Shown in pieces: positions 45,716 through 54,217 of a stretch of DNA of 64,000 bases. The notes under the pieces were generated by a model. It did no database searches, was not told the origin of the DNA, and saw only the letters and a list, made by a program, of their open reading frames with translations. The position numbers were made by a program, and so were the translations under genes. The stretch's first letter is position 1; the number at the start of each line of letters is the position of its first letter. This DNA comes from Synechococcus sp. Cruz-7E5 (GTDB taxonomy: Bacteria > Cyanobacteriota > Cyanobacteriia > PCC-6307 > Cyanobiaceae), in NCBI RefSeq assembly GCF_024345995.1, contig NZ_JAGQCE010000001.1, positions 1-64,000 on the forward strand. The letters are read 5' to 3'.

Positions 45716-46204
45716 TTGGACACAGACCCGCTCCTTTCGAGCTTTTACGGCCCAGGCTGGCGCCATTGCCCCAGTCCGAACCCCCAGCTGGAGCTGGTGC
45801 TCAGCCTGGAGCGGGACATCGATCTGGTGGAACTCGAGCAGCTCTGTGATGCCGTCGGCTGGAGCCGCCGTCCGATCAGGAGGGTGCGCAAAGCCCTGCA
45901 GAACAGCCTGCTGAGGGTGGGCCTCTGGCGCCATGACCCGAGGGTGCCACGCCTGGTGGGCTTCGCCCGCTGCACGGGCGATGGGGTGATGGAGGCCACG
46001 GTCTGGGATGTGGCCGTCCATCCCCTGTACCAGGGCGCTGGTCTGGGGCGGCAGCTGATGGACTATGTGCTCGAGCAGCTCAGGCTGATGGAGGTGGACC
46101 GGGTCAGCCTGTTCGCCGATCCCGAAGTGGTTGGGTTCTATCAGTCGCAGGGGTGGGAGCTGGAACCTCACCAGCGTCGCTGCGCCTTCTGGTATTCGCC
46201 CTGA
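45716..46204 (+). CDS. GNAT N-acetyltransferase, Ycf52-like
   Basis: The 162-residue protein has a GNAT core with VWDVAVHPLYQGAGLGRQL and FYQSQGWELE. The N-terminal half (DAVGWSRRPIRRVRKAL) resembles the cyanobacterial and plastid Ycf52 group. No ATG precedes the conserved part; TTG 45716 (LDTDPLLSSFYGPGWRH) is the likely start. It is divergent from the hydrolase gene with a 65-bp gap. Confidence 0.8.
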   Translation: MDTDPLLSSFYGPGWRHCPSPNPQLELVLSLERDIDLVELEQLCDAVGWSRRPIRRVRKALQNSLLRVGLWRHDPRVPRLVGFARCTGDGVMEATVWDVAVHPLYQGAGLGRQLMDYVLEQLRLMEVDRVSLFADPEVVGFYQSQGWELEPHQRRCAFWYSP

Positions 46205-46229
46205 CCCTCCTGATGTCCAGACGGCCCGC

Positions 46230-46943
46230 TCAAAGCTGGTAGTACCGGGCTGCCAGGGTCGCGGGATCGACGCCTCGGCGCCAGGCGCGGCGCAACCGGG
46301 CGTTGCGCCAGGCCGTGCCCCAGACCCCCAGGCGCCGCCAGCGCCGTCCATCCACCTGCACGGGCAGCCCCAGGTCGCGAATCGGGCCCAGCTGGCGCAG
46401 CCGCAGGATCAGATCGAGGTCCTCCATCAGGGGGAGGGCCCGCAGACCACCCGCTCGCTCCAGCAGCCGCCGCGGCAGAAGCAGCCCCTGATCGCCGTAG
46501 GGCAGCTGGCCGAGGCCACTGCGCAGCCGTACGCCCCACTCCACCAGGCGCAGGGCGGGACCTGCCCCCTGGATCCCCAGGCGGAAACACCAGGGAGCCT
46601 CAGGGGCTGCCATCGCCCACTGCACCGCCGACCACCATCCCGGCGCCAGACGCAGGTCGGCATGCAGCAAAAGCAACCAGGCAGCACTGCTGCGGGAGAC
46701 TCCCGCCGCCAGCTGGCAGCCCCGCCCGCCCGTGGCCTGCATCACCCGTGCGCCCGCCAGGGCAGAGAGGCTGGAGCTGCCATCACGGCTGCCCCCATCC
46801 ACCACCAGGCAGCTCTCGATCAGGCCGGCGGGAGCCATCGCCAGATCCGCCAGCAGAGCCGGCAAGTGCCCCGCCTCGTTCAAGGCAGGGATCACCACCG
46901 CCAGGGGGGCGCCGACGGCAGATGGTGCAGCCGTTGCCCTCAC
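46230..46943 (-). CDS. GT2 glycosyltransferase, arsenosugar-associated family (TIGR04283-like)
   Basis: The 237-residue glycosyltransferase has LAVVIPALNEAGHLPALLAD, the DGGSRDGS turn and LLLLHADLRLAPGWW, and a PYGDQGLLLPRRLL segment near 165. The pattern matches the TIGR04283 group often paired with the DUF2064 protein. Its ATG (46943) overlaps the stop of the upstream DUF2064 gene (ATGA). The family name comes from co-occurrence with arsenosugar genes; that product is not shown here. Confidence 0.75.
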   Translation of the reverse strand: MRATAAPSAVGAPLAVVIPALNEAGHLPALLADLAMAPAGLIESCLVVDGGSRDGSSSLSALAGARVMQATGGRGCQLAAGVSRSSAAWLLLLHADLRLAPGWWSAVQWAMAAPEAPWCFRLGIQGAGPALRLVEWGVRLRSGLGQLPYGDQGLLLPRRLLERAGGLRALPLMEDLDLILRLRQLGPIRDLGLPVQVDGRRWRRLGVWGTAWRNARLRRAWRRGVDPATLAARYYQL

Positions 46944-47563
46944 CCCAGCCAGGGCTCCAGGTCCCCGGGGCGGTCGAGGTCGCTGTGGACCGACAGCTGA
47001 GCGGGGGCCAGTCCCTCACAGGCGGCCCGCTCCAGGGTGCGGCGGAGCACGTCGGTGCCTCCCCAGGGAATTCCGCTGAGCAGGCTGGACCGGCGTCCAG
47101 TCAGCCCGATCAGCCAGTAGCCCCCATCGTTGGCCGGGCCGAGCACCAGGGGGCTGTGGGCGAACGCCGCGAACGCCGCCTCGAGATCCGCGCTGGTCAG
47201 CATGGGAAGGTCGGTGCCGATCAGCAGCACCTGCTGGGCACCCTCGCCGAAAGCTCGCGCCAGCTGCCTGGCCATCCGGCTGCCCAGGCCACCGATCCCC
47301 TGCAGCACGGCCCGGTGAGCGCCGAGGCTGTGGCCCCAGCGTCGGGCGCCCCGCGGACCCAGGCCGCTCACCGCCAGCACCAGCTCGATGCCGCCCAGCT
47401 GGCGTGCAGCAGCCAGGGTGTGTTCGCTCAGTCGGCGCTGGATCCGAGCGGCTGCCTCAGGACCGGTACCCGCCGCCAGGCGGCTTTTGCAGCGTCCCGC
47501 TGCCGGCCAGCGGGCCATCACCACCAGCTGCCTACTGGGACGGATCAGCTTCAGCGGGCTCAC
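46940..47563 (-). CDS. DUF2064 glycosyltransferase-like protein (TIGR04282-like)
   Basis: The 207-residue protein shows LVVMARWPAAGRCKSRLAAG, LLIGTDLPMLTSADLEAAF and LVLGPANDGGYWLIGL, typical of the DUF2064/TIGR04282 nucleotidyl- or glycosyl-transferase-like family. It overlaps the htrA stop by 4 nt (ATGA at 47560-47563) and the next gene likewise. The three form a tightly coupled minus-strand operon. Confidence 0.8.
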   Translation of the reverse strand: MSPLKLIRPSRQLVVMARWPAAGRCKSRLAAGTGPEAAARIQRRLSEHTLAAARQLGGIELVLAVSGLGPRGARRWGHSLGAHRAVLQGIGGLGSRMARQLARAFGEGAQQVLLIGTDLPMLTSADLEAAFAAFAHSPLVLGPANDGGYWLIGLTGRRSSLLSGIPWGGTDVLRRTLERAACEGLAPAQLSVHSDLDRPGDLEPWLG

Positions 47564-48720
47564 TCGCTGGAGCGCAGCTCCGCCGGCTCCAGCGAGATGG
47601 TGCGGCTGCTGTTCCCCCGTCTGAAGCTGATCGACAGGGGCTGGCCCACCTTGCCCTGATCTACGGCCACCTGCACTTCGGATGGATTCTTCACCGCCTT
47701 GCCACCAACGGTCTCGATCAGGTCGCAGGGTTTCAGGCCCGCCTTGGCCGCCGGGCTGTCCTTGAGCACCTCCACCACCACCACCCCATCGGTTTCAGGC
47801 AGGCGACATTCGCTCGAGGTGGCATTGATCTCCCGGGCCAGTCGGGGTGTGAGTGCCTGCAGGCGCACCCCGATATAGGGGTGTGAGGCGCGTCCCTTCT
47901 CCAGGATCTGGGCGGCGATCTGCTTACCCAGGTTGATCGGGATCGCGAAGCTCAGGCCAGCTCCCGGCGCCTGGCGGATGGCGGTGTTCACGCCGATCAC
48001 CTGACCGCGGTCGTTGATCAGGGGGCCGCCGCTGTTGCCGGGGTTCACCGCCGCATCGGTCTGGATGTAGGGCACCCGCTGGCCTTCGCCGATGGCATTG
48101 GTGCGCTGAATCGCGCTGATGATGCCCGCCGTCACGGTGTTGTCGAGGCCAAGGGGGTTGCCGATGGCGATCGCCCATTCACCGGGTCGCACCTGGCTGG
48201 AATCACCCAGGGGCGCCACCGGCAGCTTCTGGGCTACAACCCGGACCACAGCGATGTCGGTGAGGGGATCGGCGCCGAGCACCTTGCCGTTGAAGCTGCG
48301 CCCATCCGGCAGGGTCACCGACACTTCATTGGCGCCCTCCACCACGTGGGCGTTGGTGAGGATCACCCCATCGGAGCGGGTGATGAAGCCAGACCCCTGG
48401 CCCTGCTGCTGCTGGATCGAGGGTCCCCCGCCGAACAGGCCTCCGAGGGGATTGATCACCCGTTTGACCGTGTCGATGCTCACCACAGCTGGACCGACCT
48501 TCTCGACTGCCTTGACGATGAAGTTGCTGCCCACCTGAAGCGGCGCGGCTGGAGGGGCGTCACTCACCCGGGGACCCGGGGCGGTGGGGCCACCCCTGGG
48601 CAGCCCAGGGATGTTCGGCAGCGGGATTGCGCAGCTGGCCAGGAGAAATCCACTGAGGCCGGTCGCAGCCAGGACCCGGCGACGGGGCGTCAGGAGGCCA
48701 GGGGCGCGGTGGGGAGTCAT
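47560..48720 (-). CDS. HtrA/Deg-type serine protease, lipoprotein
   Basis: The 386-residue protease starts at ATG 48720. A lipoprotein-type signal has a lipobox-like LLASC (Cys30) preceded by RRR. The trypsin-like domain has His125 (TNAHVVEG), Asp155 (LTDIAVV) and Ser230 (NPGNSGGP). One PDZ domain occupies about 280-370. Cyanobacterial HhoA/HhoB/HtrA proteases act in protein quality control. This paralogue cannot be assigned to one of them with certainty. A longer frame to 49053 lies antisense to dnaA and is not used. Confidence 0.88.
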   Translation of the reverse strand: MTPHRAPGLLTPRRRVLAATGLSGFLLASCAIPLPNIPGLPRGGPTAPGPRVSDAPPAAPLQVGSNFIVKAVEKVGPAVVSIDTVKRVINPLGGLFGGGPSIQQQQGQGSGFITRSDGVILTNAHVVEGANEVSVTLPDGRSFNGKVLGADPLTDIAVVRVVAQKLPVAPLGDSSQVRPGEWAIAIGNPLGLDNTVTAGIISAIQRTNAIGEGQRVPYIQTDAAVNPGNSGGPLINDRGQVIGVNTAIRQAPGAGLSFAIPINLGKQIAAQILEKGRASHPYIGVRLQALTPRLAREINATSSECRLPETDGVVVVEVLKDSPAAKAGLKPCDLIETVGGKAVKNPSEVQVAVDQGKVGQPLSISFRRGNSSRTISLEPAELRSSE

Positions 48721-48837
48721 GGCGGGGGAGCGGAGCGGGGCCGCGAAGCGGAGAGGGTCCGCGAAGCGCTTCATTAAAGACGGTTCAGGTCGGGAGAGCT
48801 GCCTATATTCGGCCACTGGCTGAGTGAGGGTTGGACG

Positions 48838-50271
48838 GTGCAGCAGGGTCAGGAGCTGTGGCACCAAGTCCAGGAGGCACTGCAGGCCAACCTCAGCAAG
48901 CCCACTTTTGAAACCTGGATCCGCCCGGCCCGCTGCACGGGCTACGCCGATGGGCAGCTCCAGTTGGAGGCTCCCAACAGCTTTGCCAGCGGCTGGCTGC
49001 GTAAGAACTACCTGGTGATGATCGCCGCGGTGGCCACCGATCTCGCCGGCCACGCCATTCAGGTGGAAGTCGGCACCGCCGCCGCGCAGGAGCTGGATGG
49101 GGCCCTGAATGGCTCCACTCCGGCCGAGCGCCCGGGCACCGGCCAGCAGACGCTGGCCGGTGCCTCACCAGGGGCGGTGCTCAGGGCCACAGTGGGCCCC
49201 AGCGGTCCCACCGCCAGCGGCGAGACGCCCCGTCGTCCGGCTCCGGGGCTCAACCCCCGTTATGTCTTCAACCGTTTCGTGGTGGGGCCGAACAGCCGCA
49301 TGGCACACGCGGCTGCTCTGGCGGTGGCTGAGGCGCCCGGCCGTGAATTCAACCCGCTTTTCCTCTGCGGCGGCGTCGGGCTGGGCAAGACCCACCTGAT
49401 GCAGGCGATCGGTCACTACCGCCTCGAGATCGATCCGGAGGCCAGGGTCTTTTACGTCTCCACCGAAACCTTCACCAACGACCTGATCCAGGCCATCCGC
49501 AAAGACGGCATGCAGAAGTTCCGCGACCGTTACCGCGCCGCTGACCTGATCCTTGTTGACGACATCCAGTTCATCGAGGGCAAGGAATACACCCAGGAAG
49601 AGTTCTTCCATACCTTCAACGCCCTGCATGAGGCCGGTCGCCAGATCGTGATCGCCAGTGACCGCCCCCCCAGCCAGATCCCCCGCCTGCAGGAGCGTCT
49701 GATATCCCGCTTCTCGATGGGACTGATCGCCGACATCCAGACGCCCGACCTGGAAACCCGCATGGCGATTCTTCACAAGAAGGCGGAACAGGAGCGCATG
49801 ACCCTCCCCCGCGACCTGATTCAGTATCTGGCGGGGCGTTTCACCTCAAACATCCGCGAATTGGAGGGTGCCCTGACCCGGGCGGTGGCCTTCGCCTCGA
49901 TCACCGGCCTGCCGATGACGGTGGAATCGGTGGCGCCGATGCTTGATCCCGTGGGTAACGAGGTGCCGGTCACCCCCCAGCAGGTGGTCGACAAGGTGGC
50001 CGAGGTTTTCGGAGTCAGCGCCGAGGAGATGCGCAGCAGCAGCCGTAAACGGGCTGTGAGCCAGGCCCGCCAGGTAGGCATGTACCTGCTGCGCCAGAGC
50101 ACCGACCTGAGCCTGCCCCGCATCGGCGATGTCTTTGGCGGCAAGGACCACAGCACCGTGATGTACGCAGTCGAGCAGATTGAGAAGAAGCTGGCGATCG
50201 ATCCCTCGCTGGCCCGCCAGTTGCAACAGGTGCGAGATCTGCTCCAGATCGACAGCCGTCGCCGTCGCTGA
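48838..50271 (+). CDS. dnaA: chromosomal replication initiator DnaA
   Basis: The 477-residue protein has the N-terminal oligomerisation domain ([10 protein letters not shown]), a Pro/Ala/Gly-rich linker, AAA+ motifs [10 protein letters not shown] (178-187) and LILVDDIQF, and the C-terminal DnaA signature ([18 protein letters not shown]). The GTG at 48838 is the apparent start, with no good ATG upstream. No DnaA boxes or cluster of TTATCCACA-like sites were seen in the 117-bp leader. Divergent from htrA and convergent with cbbX. Confidence 0.95.
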   Translation: MQQGQELWHQVQEALQANLSKPTFETWIRPARCTGYADGQLQLEAPNSFASGWLRKNYLVMIAAVATDLAGHAIQVEVGTAAAQELDGALNGSTPAERPGTGQQTLAGASPGAVLRATVGPSGPTASGETPRRPAPGLNPRYVFNRFVVGPNSRMAHAAALAVAEAPGREFNPLFLCGGVGLGKTHLMQAIGHYRLEIDPEARVFYVSTETFTNDLIQAIRKDGMQKFRDRYRAADLILVDDIQFIEGKEYTQEEFFHTFNALHEAGRQIVIASDRPPSQIPRLQERLISRFSMGLIADIQTPDLETRMAILHKKAEQERMTLPRDLIQYLAGRFTSNIRELEGALTRAVAFASITGLPMTVESVAPMLDPVGNEVPVTPQQVVDKVAEVFGVSAEEMRSSSRKRAVSQARQVGMYLLRQSTDLSLPRIGDVFGGKDHSTVMYAVEQIEKKLAIDPSLARQLQQVRDLLQIDSRRRR

Positions 50272-50280
50272 GGTGGCAGG

Positions 50281-51231
50281 TCAGGTGAGCGGCAGGCTGG
50301 GATCGAGCCCTTCCACTTCCCCCTGAAACACGCGGCTGGCGGTGATGTCCTCGGCCTGGATCGTGATCAGGTCCAGCTTGGTCAGACCCCGCCCCATGTG
50401 GTTGAAAAGCCGGTTGGCCTGACGCATGCGTGCCCTGTCGATGGCATTGCGGATCGAGCGGCCATTGGCGAAGAAGGGCAGTTGCATACGCCGCTGGATG
50501 TATTCGTAGAAGGCGGCCTTGGCCTCATCGCCGAAGCGGTAACTCTCGGCAGCCAGAATCAACTGGGCGATAGCCAGCAATTCCGCGGCGGTGTAATCAG
50601 GGAAATCAATGTGATTTGCCACCCTGGAGGAGAGGCCAGGATTCGACTGGTAGAAGATATCCATCTTGTCCTTGTAGCCTGCGAAGATCACAACCAGATC
50701 GTCGCGATTGTTCTCCATCACCTGAAGCAGGATCTCTATGGCTTCGGCGCCATAGTCACGTTCGTTCTCAGGACGGTAGAGATAGTATGCCTCATCAATG
50801 AAAAGTACACCGCCCATTGCCTTCTTGAGCATGTCGCGGGTTTTGGGCGCGGTGTGCCCGATGTACTGGCCCACCAGATCGTCCCGGGTTGCGGTGACGA
50901 GATGGCCCTTACGCACGTATCCCAGCCGGTGCAGGATCTCGGAAATACGCTCGGCCACGGTGGTCTTGCCGGTACCCGGCCTACCCGTGAACGACATGTG
51001 CAGACTCGGCGCAGCCGTGGCCAGGCCCACCTGCTTGCGCGCTCGCTCCACCACCAGCAGCGCCGCTATCTCGCGGATGCGCGTTTTCACCGGCTTGAGG
51101 CCGATCAGGTCGGCATCGAGTTGATCAAGCACCTCCTGCACATTGGCGGCCTCGTAGGCCTCCTGCAGGTTGACCGGGGCATCCAGGTCGGAGAGAGCGC
51201 TGCCGGCTTCGGGCTCAGGCAAGGAGGTCAT
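50281..51231 (-). CDS. cbbX: Rubisco activase CbbX
   Basis: The 316-residue AAA+ protein has Walker [10 protein letters not shown] (83-91), [17 protein letters not shown], Walker [14 protein letters not shown] and a [12 protein letters not shown] sensor region. It matches the CbbX red-type activase family found in alpha-carboxysome operons. It removes inhibitory sugar phosphates from Rubisco active sites. Its start overlaps the acRAF gene by 17 bp, so coupling is likely. The stop is 9 nt from the dnaA stop. Confidence 0.93.
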   Translation of the reverse strand: MTSLPEPEAGSALSDLDAPVNLQEAYEAANVQEVLDQLDADLIGLKPVKTRIREIAALLVVERARKQVGLATAAPSLHMSFTGRPGTGKTTVAERISEILHRLGYVRKGHLVTATRDDLVGQYIGHTAPKTRDMLKKAMGGVLFIDEAYYLYRPENERDYGAEAIEILLQVMENNRDDLVVIFAGYKDKMDIFYQSNPGLSSRVANHIDFPDYTAAELLAIAQLILAAESYRFGDEAKAAFYEYIQRRMQLPFFANGRSIRNAIDRARMRQANRLFNHMGRGLTKLDLITIQAEDITASRVFQGEVEGLDPSLPLT

Positions 51232-51472
51232 CGATGGCCGCAGCGAAGGCGTGATCGGCGGAGGCGATCTGTGTGTCGTCGCCGTCGGAACGCACGGTGA
51301 TGTTCACGTAGGTGCGTCCGAAGCTGATGTCCGGGTAGCGGCCCTGCTGCACACAGAGGTCGTTGAGGCGGTCCAGGAAGGCCCGGTTGCTGGCGTAATC
51401 GGCGAATTCGATGCGCCGCTCGAGCCGCTCGGCCTGTTCGGGTTTCGGGCGCGGGGTCCAAGGCTGCTCCAT
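51215..51472 (-). CDS. alpha-carboxysome Rubisco assembly factor (PCD-like)
   Basis: The 85-residue protein starts at ATG 51472 ([20 protein letters not shown]). It resembles pterin-4a-carbinolamine dehydratase ([35 protein letters not shown]). Members in alpha-carboxysome operons act as the Rubisco assembly factor acRAF and lack dehydratase activity (literature knowledge). The position between chpX and cbbX supports this. Upstream in-frame sequence overlaps chpX and is excluded. Confidence 0.85.
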   Translation of the reverse strand: MEQPWTPRPKPEQAERLERRIEFADYASNRAFLDRLNDLCVQQGRYPDISFGRTYVNITVRSDGDDTQIASADHAFAAAIDDLLA

Positions 51473-51482
51473 GAGAACCACG

Positions 51483-52631
51483 CTACGGCAGGGGGTCGAG
51501 GCAGTCCGTGCGGGCGGCCGCCAGCCGAGCGGCCCAGGCTGCCGCGTAGGCCCGGTTGGCCTCACGGGCCGCCGGTTCGGGGCTGTTCAGGGGATGGGGG
51601 AAAGTGCCCCGGATGGCTGCGTTGGTGACGCAGAACATCGACTTCTGGAAGCTCATGCAGATCTTCACCCGTACGTCGCCCTCACCCCGGGTGCGCTTGC
51701 GGTAAAGCCGATCCAGCCGTTGCGGCAGGTGACGGAACATGTCCTGCATCAGCAGGCTGGGGGGTATGCCAGCTCCCATCGTCGGGAGTGGATCGGCGAA
51801 CAGTGCTCCGTAGGCGAACTTGGCCTGATCCGGGGAGATCTGCTGAGCCTGGGCATTGAAGCTCACAGTGCCCAGGAACGGCAAACCTCGCAAGAAAACC
51901 GCCTCGACGTAGGGCACGGCCACATCCACCAGGAAGGTGAGCCCCGCCTCCGGTGGCAGCACCCAGAGGTGCTCACCCGCCACCTCCACCCCATAGGTGA
52001 TCGGGTTGGCGGCGGCGGCCACAAGGCCGTCCTTGATGAACTCCACCACTGCCTCGATCGAAGCCACGCTGCCGTCGGCCTCGGAGCGGGCCAGATCGAG
52101 GAACAGATCGCTCATCACCCGCCAGAACTGGCCCAGGGCGTGGGTCGTGGCCGCCGTACGGATCAACTCGATCAGGAAGCCCGAAAACAGCGGATGCAGC
52201 AGGGCCAGCAAGGGATCGCGCCGAGTCTTGCGGCGGATGATCACAGCGCAGCTCTCGGCAAAAGCCTCTGAATCAAGGTACGCATCAAGGCCTCCGGTGC
52301 CATGCCAGAGCATCGCCTTCATGCAGTATTCGGCGTACTCGAAATTGATCCGGTCGTGGTTGAGGTGGCGCCAGATCTTGGCGGGGCTCTTCTCGCCATC
52401 CAGGTACTTGAACAGCGGCACCGGCACCAGGAACTGATGTTCGGCCTGGAAGATCAGGTTGGTGCTGTAGGCATCGAGCACCTCCCCGTAGCTTTTGAGC
52501 ACATCCACCACTTCGATCAGATGCTCGCTGGTCTCGGCCAGCAGCGTCTGCGCCGTCAGCAGTTTTTCCTCCAGCTCGGCGGCGGCGGGCATGCCACCGC
52601 TGTGCACCAGCTCGGCCGGGATAATCGGCAT
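51483..52631 (-). CDS. chpX: CO2 hydration protein ChpX/CupB
   Basis: The 382-residue protein is a CO2 hydration subunit of the NDH-1MS-type complex (ChpX/ChpY family): FQAEHQFLVPVPLFKYLDGE, DRINFEYAEYCMKAMLWHG, VVEFIKDGLVAAAANPITYG and HLPQRLDRLYRKRTRGEGDV. It works with NdhD4/NdhF4 to convert CO2 to bicarbonate at the thylakoid. Assignment to ChpX (CupB) and not ChpY rests on the partners ndhF4/ndhD4. Its ATG overlaps the ndhD4 stop by one base (TGATG). Confidence 0.85.
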   Translation of the reverse strand: MPIIPAELVHSGGMPAAAELEEKLLTAQTLLAETSEHLIEVVDVLKSYGEVLDAYSTNLIFQAEHQFLVPVPLFKYLDGEKSPAKIWRHLNHDRINFEYAEYCMKAMLWHGTGGLDAYLDSEAFAESCAVIIRRKTRRDPLLALLHPLFSGFLIELIRTAATTHALGQFWRVMSDLFLDLARSEADGSVASIEAVVEFIKDGLVAAAANPITYGVEVAGEHLWVLPPEAGLTFLVDVAVPYVEAVFLRGLPFLGTVSFNAQAQQISPDQAKFAYGALFADPLPTMGAGIPPSLLMQDMFRHLPQRLDRLYRKRTRGEGDVRVKICMSFQKSMFCVTNAAIRGTFPHPLNSPEPAAREANRAYAAAWAARLAAARTDCLDPLP

Positions 52632-54193
52632 CAGCCCAGCCCTCCCGCCTGCAGCCCCAGCAATGGCCCTGAGGCCAGCTGCAGTGCCGATACAAGGGCC
52701 GGCAGCTGGGCGATGGCCGTGCTCGTGCTCTCACTCAGGCGCCCCAGACCAGCTGGCAGCAGACCGATCGCCACCACCGCCATCGCCAGTCCCGTCGCCG
52801 GAATCGTTTCCCGGGGTGCCACCGGCGCCAGTTGCACATCCAGGCGACCGTGGGTCACAGGATCCGTGACCGGAGTGATCGCCAGCCGGCCGAAGAAGGC
52901 GCGGTTCACCAACAGCAGGAAGTACACCGCCGTCAGGCCTGAGCCCAGCATCGAGAGCAGGGTGGCCAGCGGGTAGGCGCTGATGCTGCCGCGGAAAACC
53001 ATGAACTCGGAGATGAAGCCCGCCATGCCGGGCATGCCGGCGCTGGCCATGACACCAAGAATCATCAGCGTGCCGGTGAACGGCAGGCCCCGCTCCGGGT
53101 TGAGCAGCCCGTGCAGCACCGTCAGGTCGCGGGTACCGGTCTTGCGGTACACGATCCCCACCAGCAGGAACAGCAGCGCCGAGATCAGGCCGTGGCTCAC
53201 CATCTGGAACACCGCCCCGAGGATCGCCACCGGCGTGGCCGCCGCCGCCGCCAACAGGATGTAGCCCATGTGGCCCACCGAGCTGTAGGCCACCATCCGC
53301 TTCATGTCCTTCTGCGCAATCGCCGCGAGCGAACCGAACAGCACTGACACCGCCGCCCAGATCGCCAGCCCTGGTGCAAGCTGCGCCCAGGCCTCCGGGA
53401 ACAGTCCCAGGCAGAAGCGCAGCAGGCCGTAGGTGCCGAGCTTCAGCAGCACACCCGCCAGTAGAACCGACACCGGCGTGGATGCCTGGGTGTGGGCATC
53501 CGGCAGCCAGTTGTGGAAAGGGAAAAGCGGCACCTTGATGCCGAAGCCGATCAGCAGCGCCCCAAGCAGGAACAGTTGGGTGCCCATCGCCAGCCGCTCG
53601 CTGCTGACCGGTGTGAGGCTGAAATCGACCGTGCCCGTGGCCAGGGCCAACCCCAGGAAGGCGCCCAGGATCAGCATTCCCGACACTGCCGTGAAGATCA
53701 GGAACTTGGTGGCCGCATAGGACCGGTTGGCGCCTCCCCAGATGCTGATCAGAGCCCAGAGCGGGATCAGCTCCAGCTCATAGAAGAGAAAGAAGAGCAG
53801 CAGGTTCTCAGCCAGGAAGGCGCCGTTAACGGCGCCACTGATCAACAGAACCAAGGCGAAGTAGAGGCGCGGACGCTGGCTGATGTCTCGCGTGCAGATC
53901 GCCGACACCAGCGTGAGTGCGGCGTTGATCAGCACCAGCGGCATCGACAGGCCGTCGACGCCGAGCCGGTACTCGAGCCCGAGGCCGCTGACCCAGGGCA
54001 GCGACTCCTGCAGCTGCATGGCACTGCTGCTGGGATCGAAGCGGGCGAGCACCATCAGGCTCCAGGCCAGTTGCAGGCCAAGCACCACCAATGCAACCGC
54101 CCGTAGCCGTCCTGGGGCCAGCTGGCCGGGCCAGAGCACGAGTGCCAGAGCGCCGGCGAAGGGGATCAGCAGCAGGATGCTCAGCATGGGCAT
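52631..54193 (-). CDS. ndhD4: NDH-1 subunit NdhD4
   Basis: The roughly 520-residue membrane protein has about 14 hydrophobic segments. Typical NdhD motifs are LLFFLFYELELIPLWALISIWG and FPFHNWLPDAHTQASTPVSV, with KDMKRMVAYSSVGHMGYI for the proton channel. It carries the conserved Lys and Glu of proton-pumping antiporter-like subunits. ATG 54193 follows GGAG by 6 nt. The gene lies between ndhF4 and chpX. Confidence 0.88.
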   Translation of the reverse strand: MPMLSILLLIPFAGALALVLWPGQLAPGRLRAVALVVLGLQLAWSLMVLARFDPSSSAMQLQESLPWVSGLGLEYRLGVDGLSMPLVLINAALTLVSAICTRDISQRPRLYFALVLLISGAVNGAFLAENLLLFFLFYELELIPLWALISIWGGANRSYAATKFLIFTAVSGMLILGAFLGLALATGTVDFSLTPVSSERLAMGTQLFLLGALLIGFGIKVPLFPFHNWLPDAHTQASTPVSVLLAGVLLKLGTYGLLRFCLGLFPEAWAQLAPGLAIWAAVSVLFGSLAAIAQKDMKRMVAYSSVGHMGYILLAAAAATPVAILGAVFQMVSHGLISALLFLLVGIVYRKTGTRDLTVLHGLLNPERGLPFTGTLMILGVMASAGMPGMAGFISEFMVFRGSISAYPLATLLSMLGSGLTAVYFLLLVNRAFFGRLAITPVTDPVTHGRLDVQLAPVAPRETIPATGLAMAVVAIGLLPAGLGRLSESTSTAIAQLPALVSALQLASGPLLGLQAGGLG

Positions 54194-54217
54194 GGGTGGC
54201 TCCACCAGTGTCTCGGT

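Noticed and set aside
47560-48720. Naming the protease specifically HhoA, HhoB or HtrA
   Set aside because: Sequence motifs shared by all three do not separate them without a phylogeny.
48721-49053. N-terminal extension of HtrA upstream of 48720
   Set aside because: It overlaps dnaA in antisense, has no signal features and lies before the clear lipoprotein signal.
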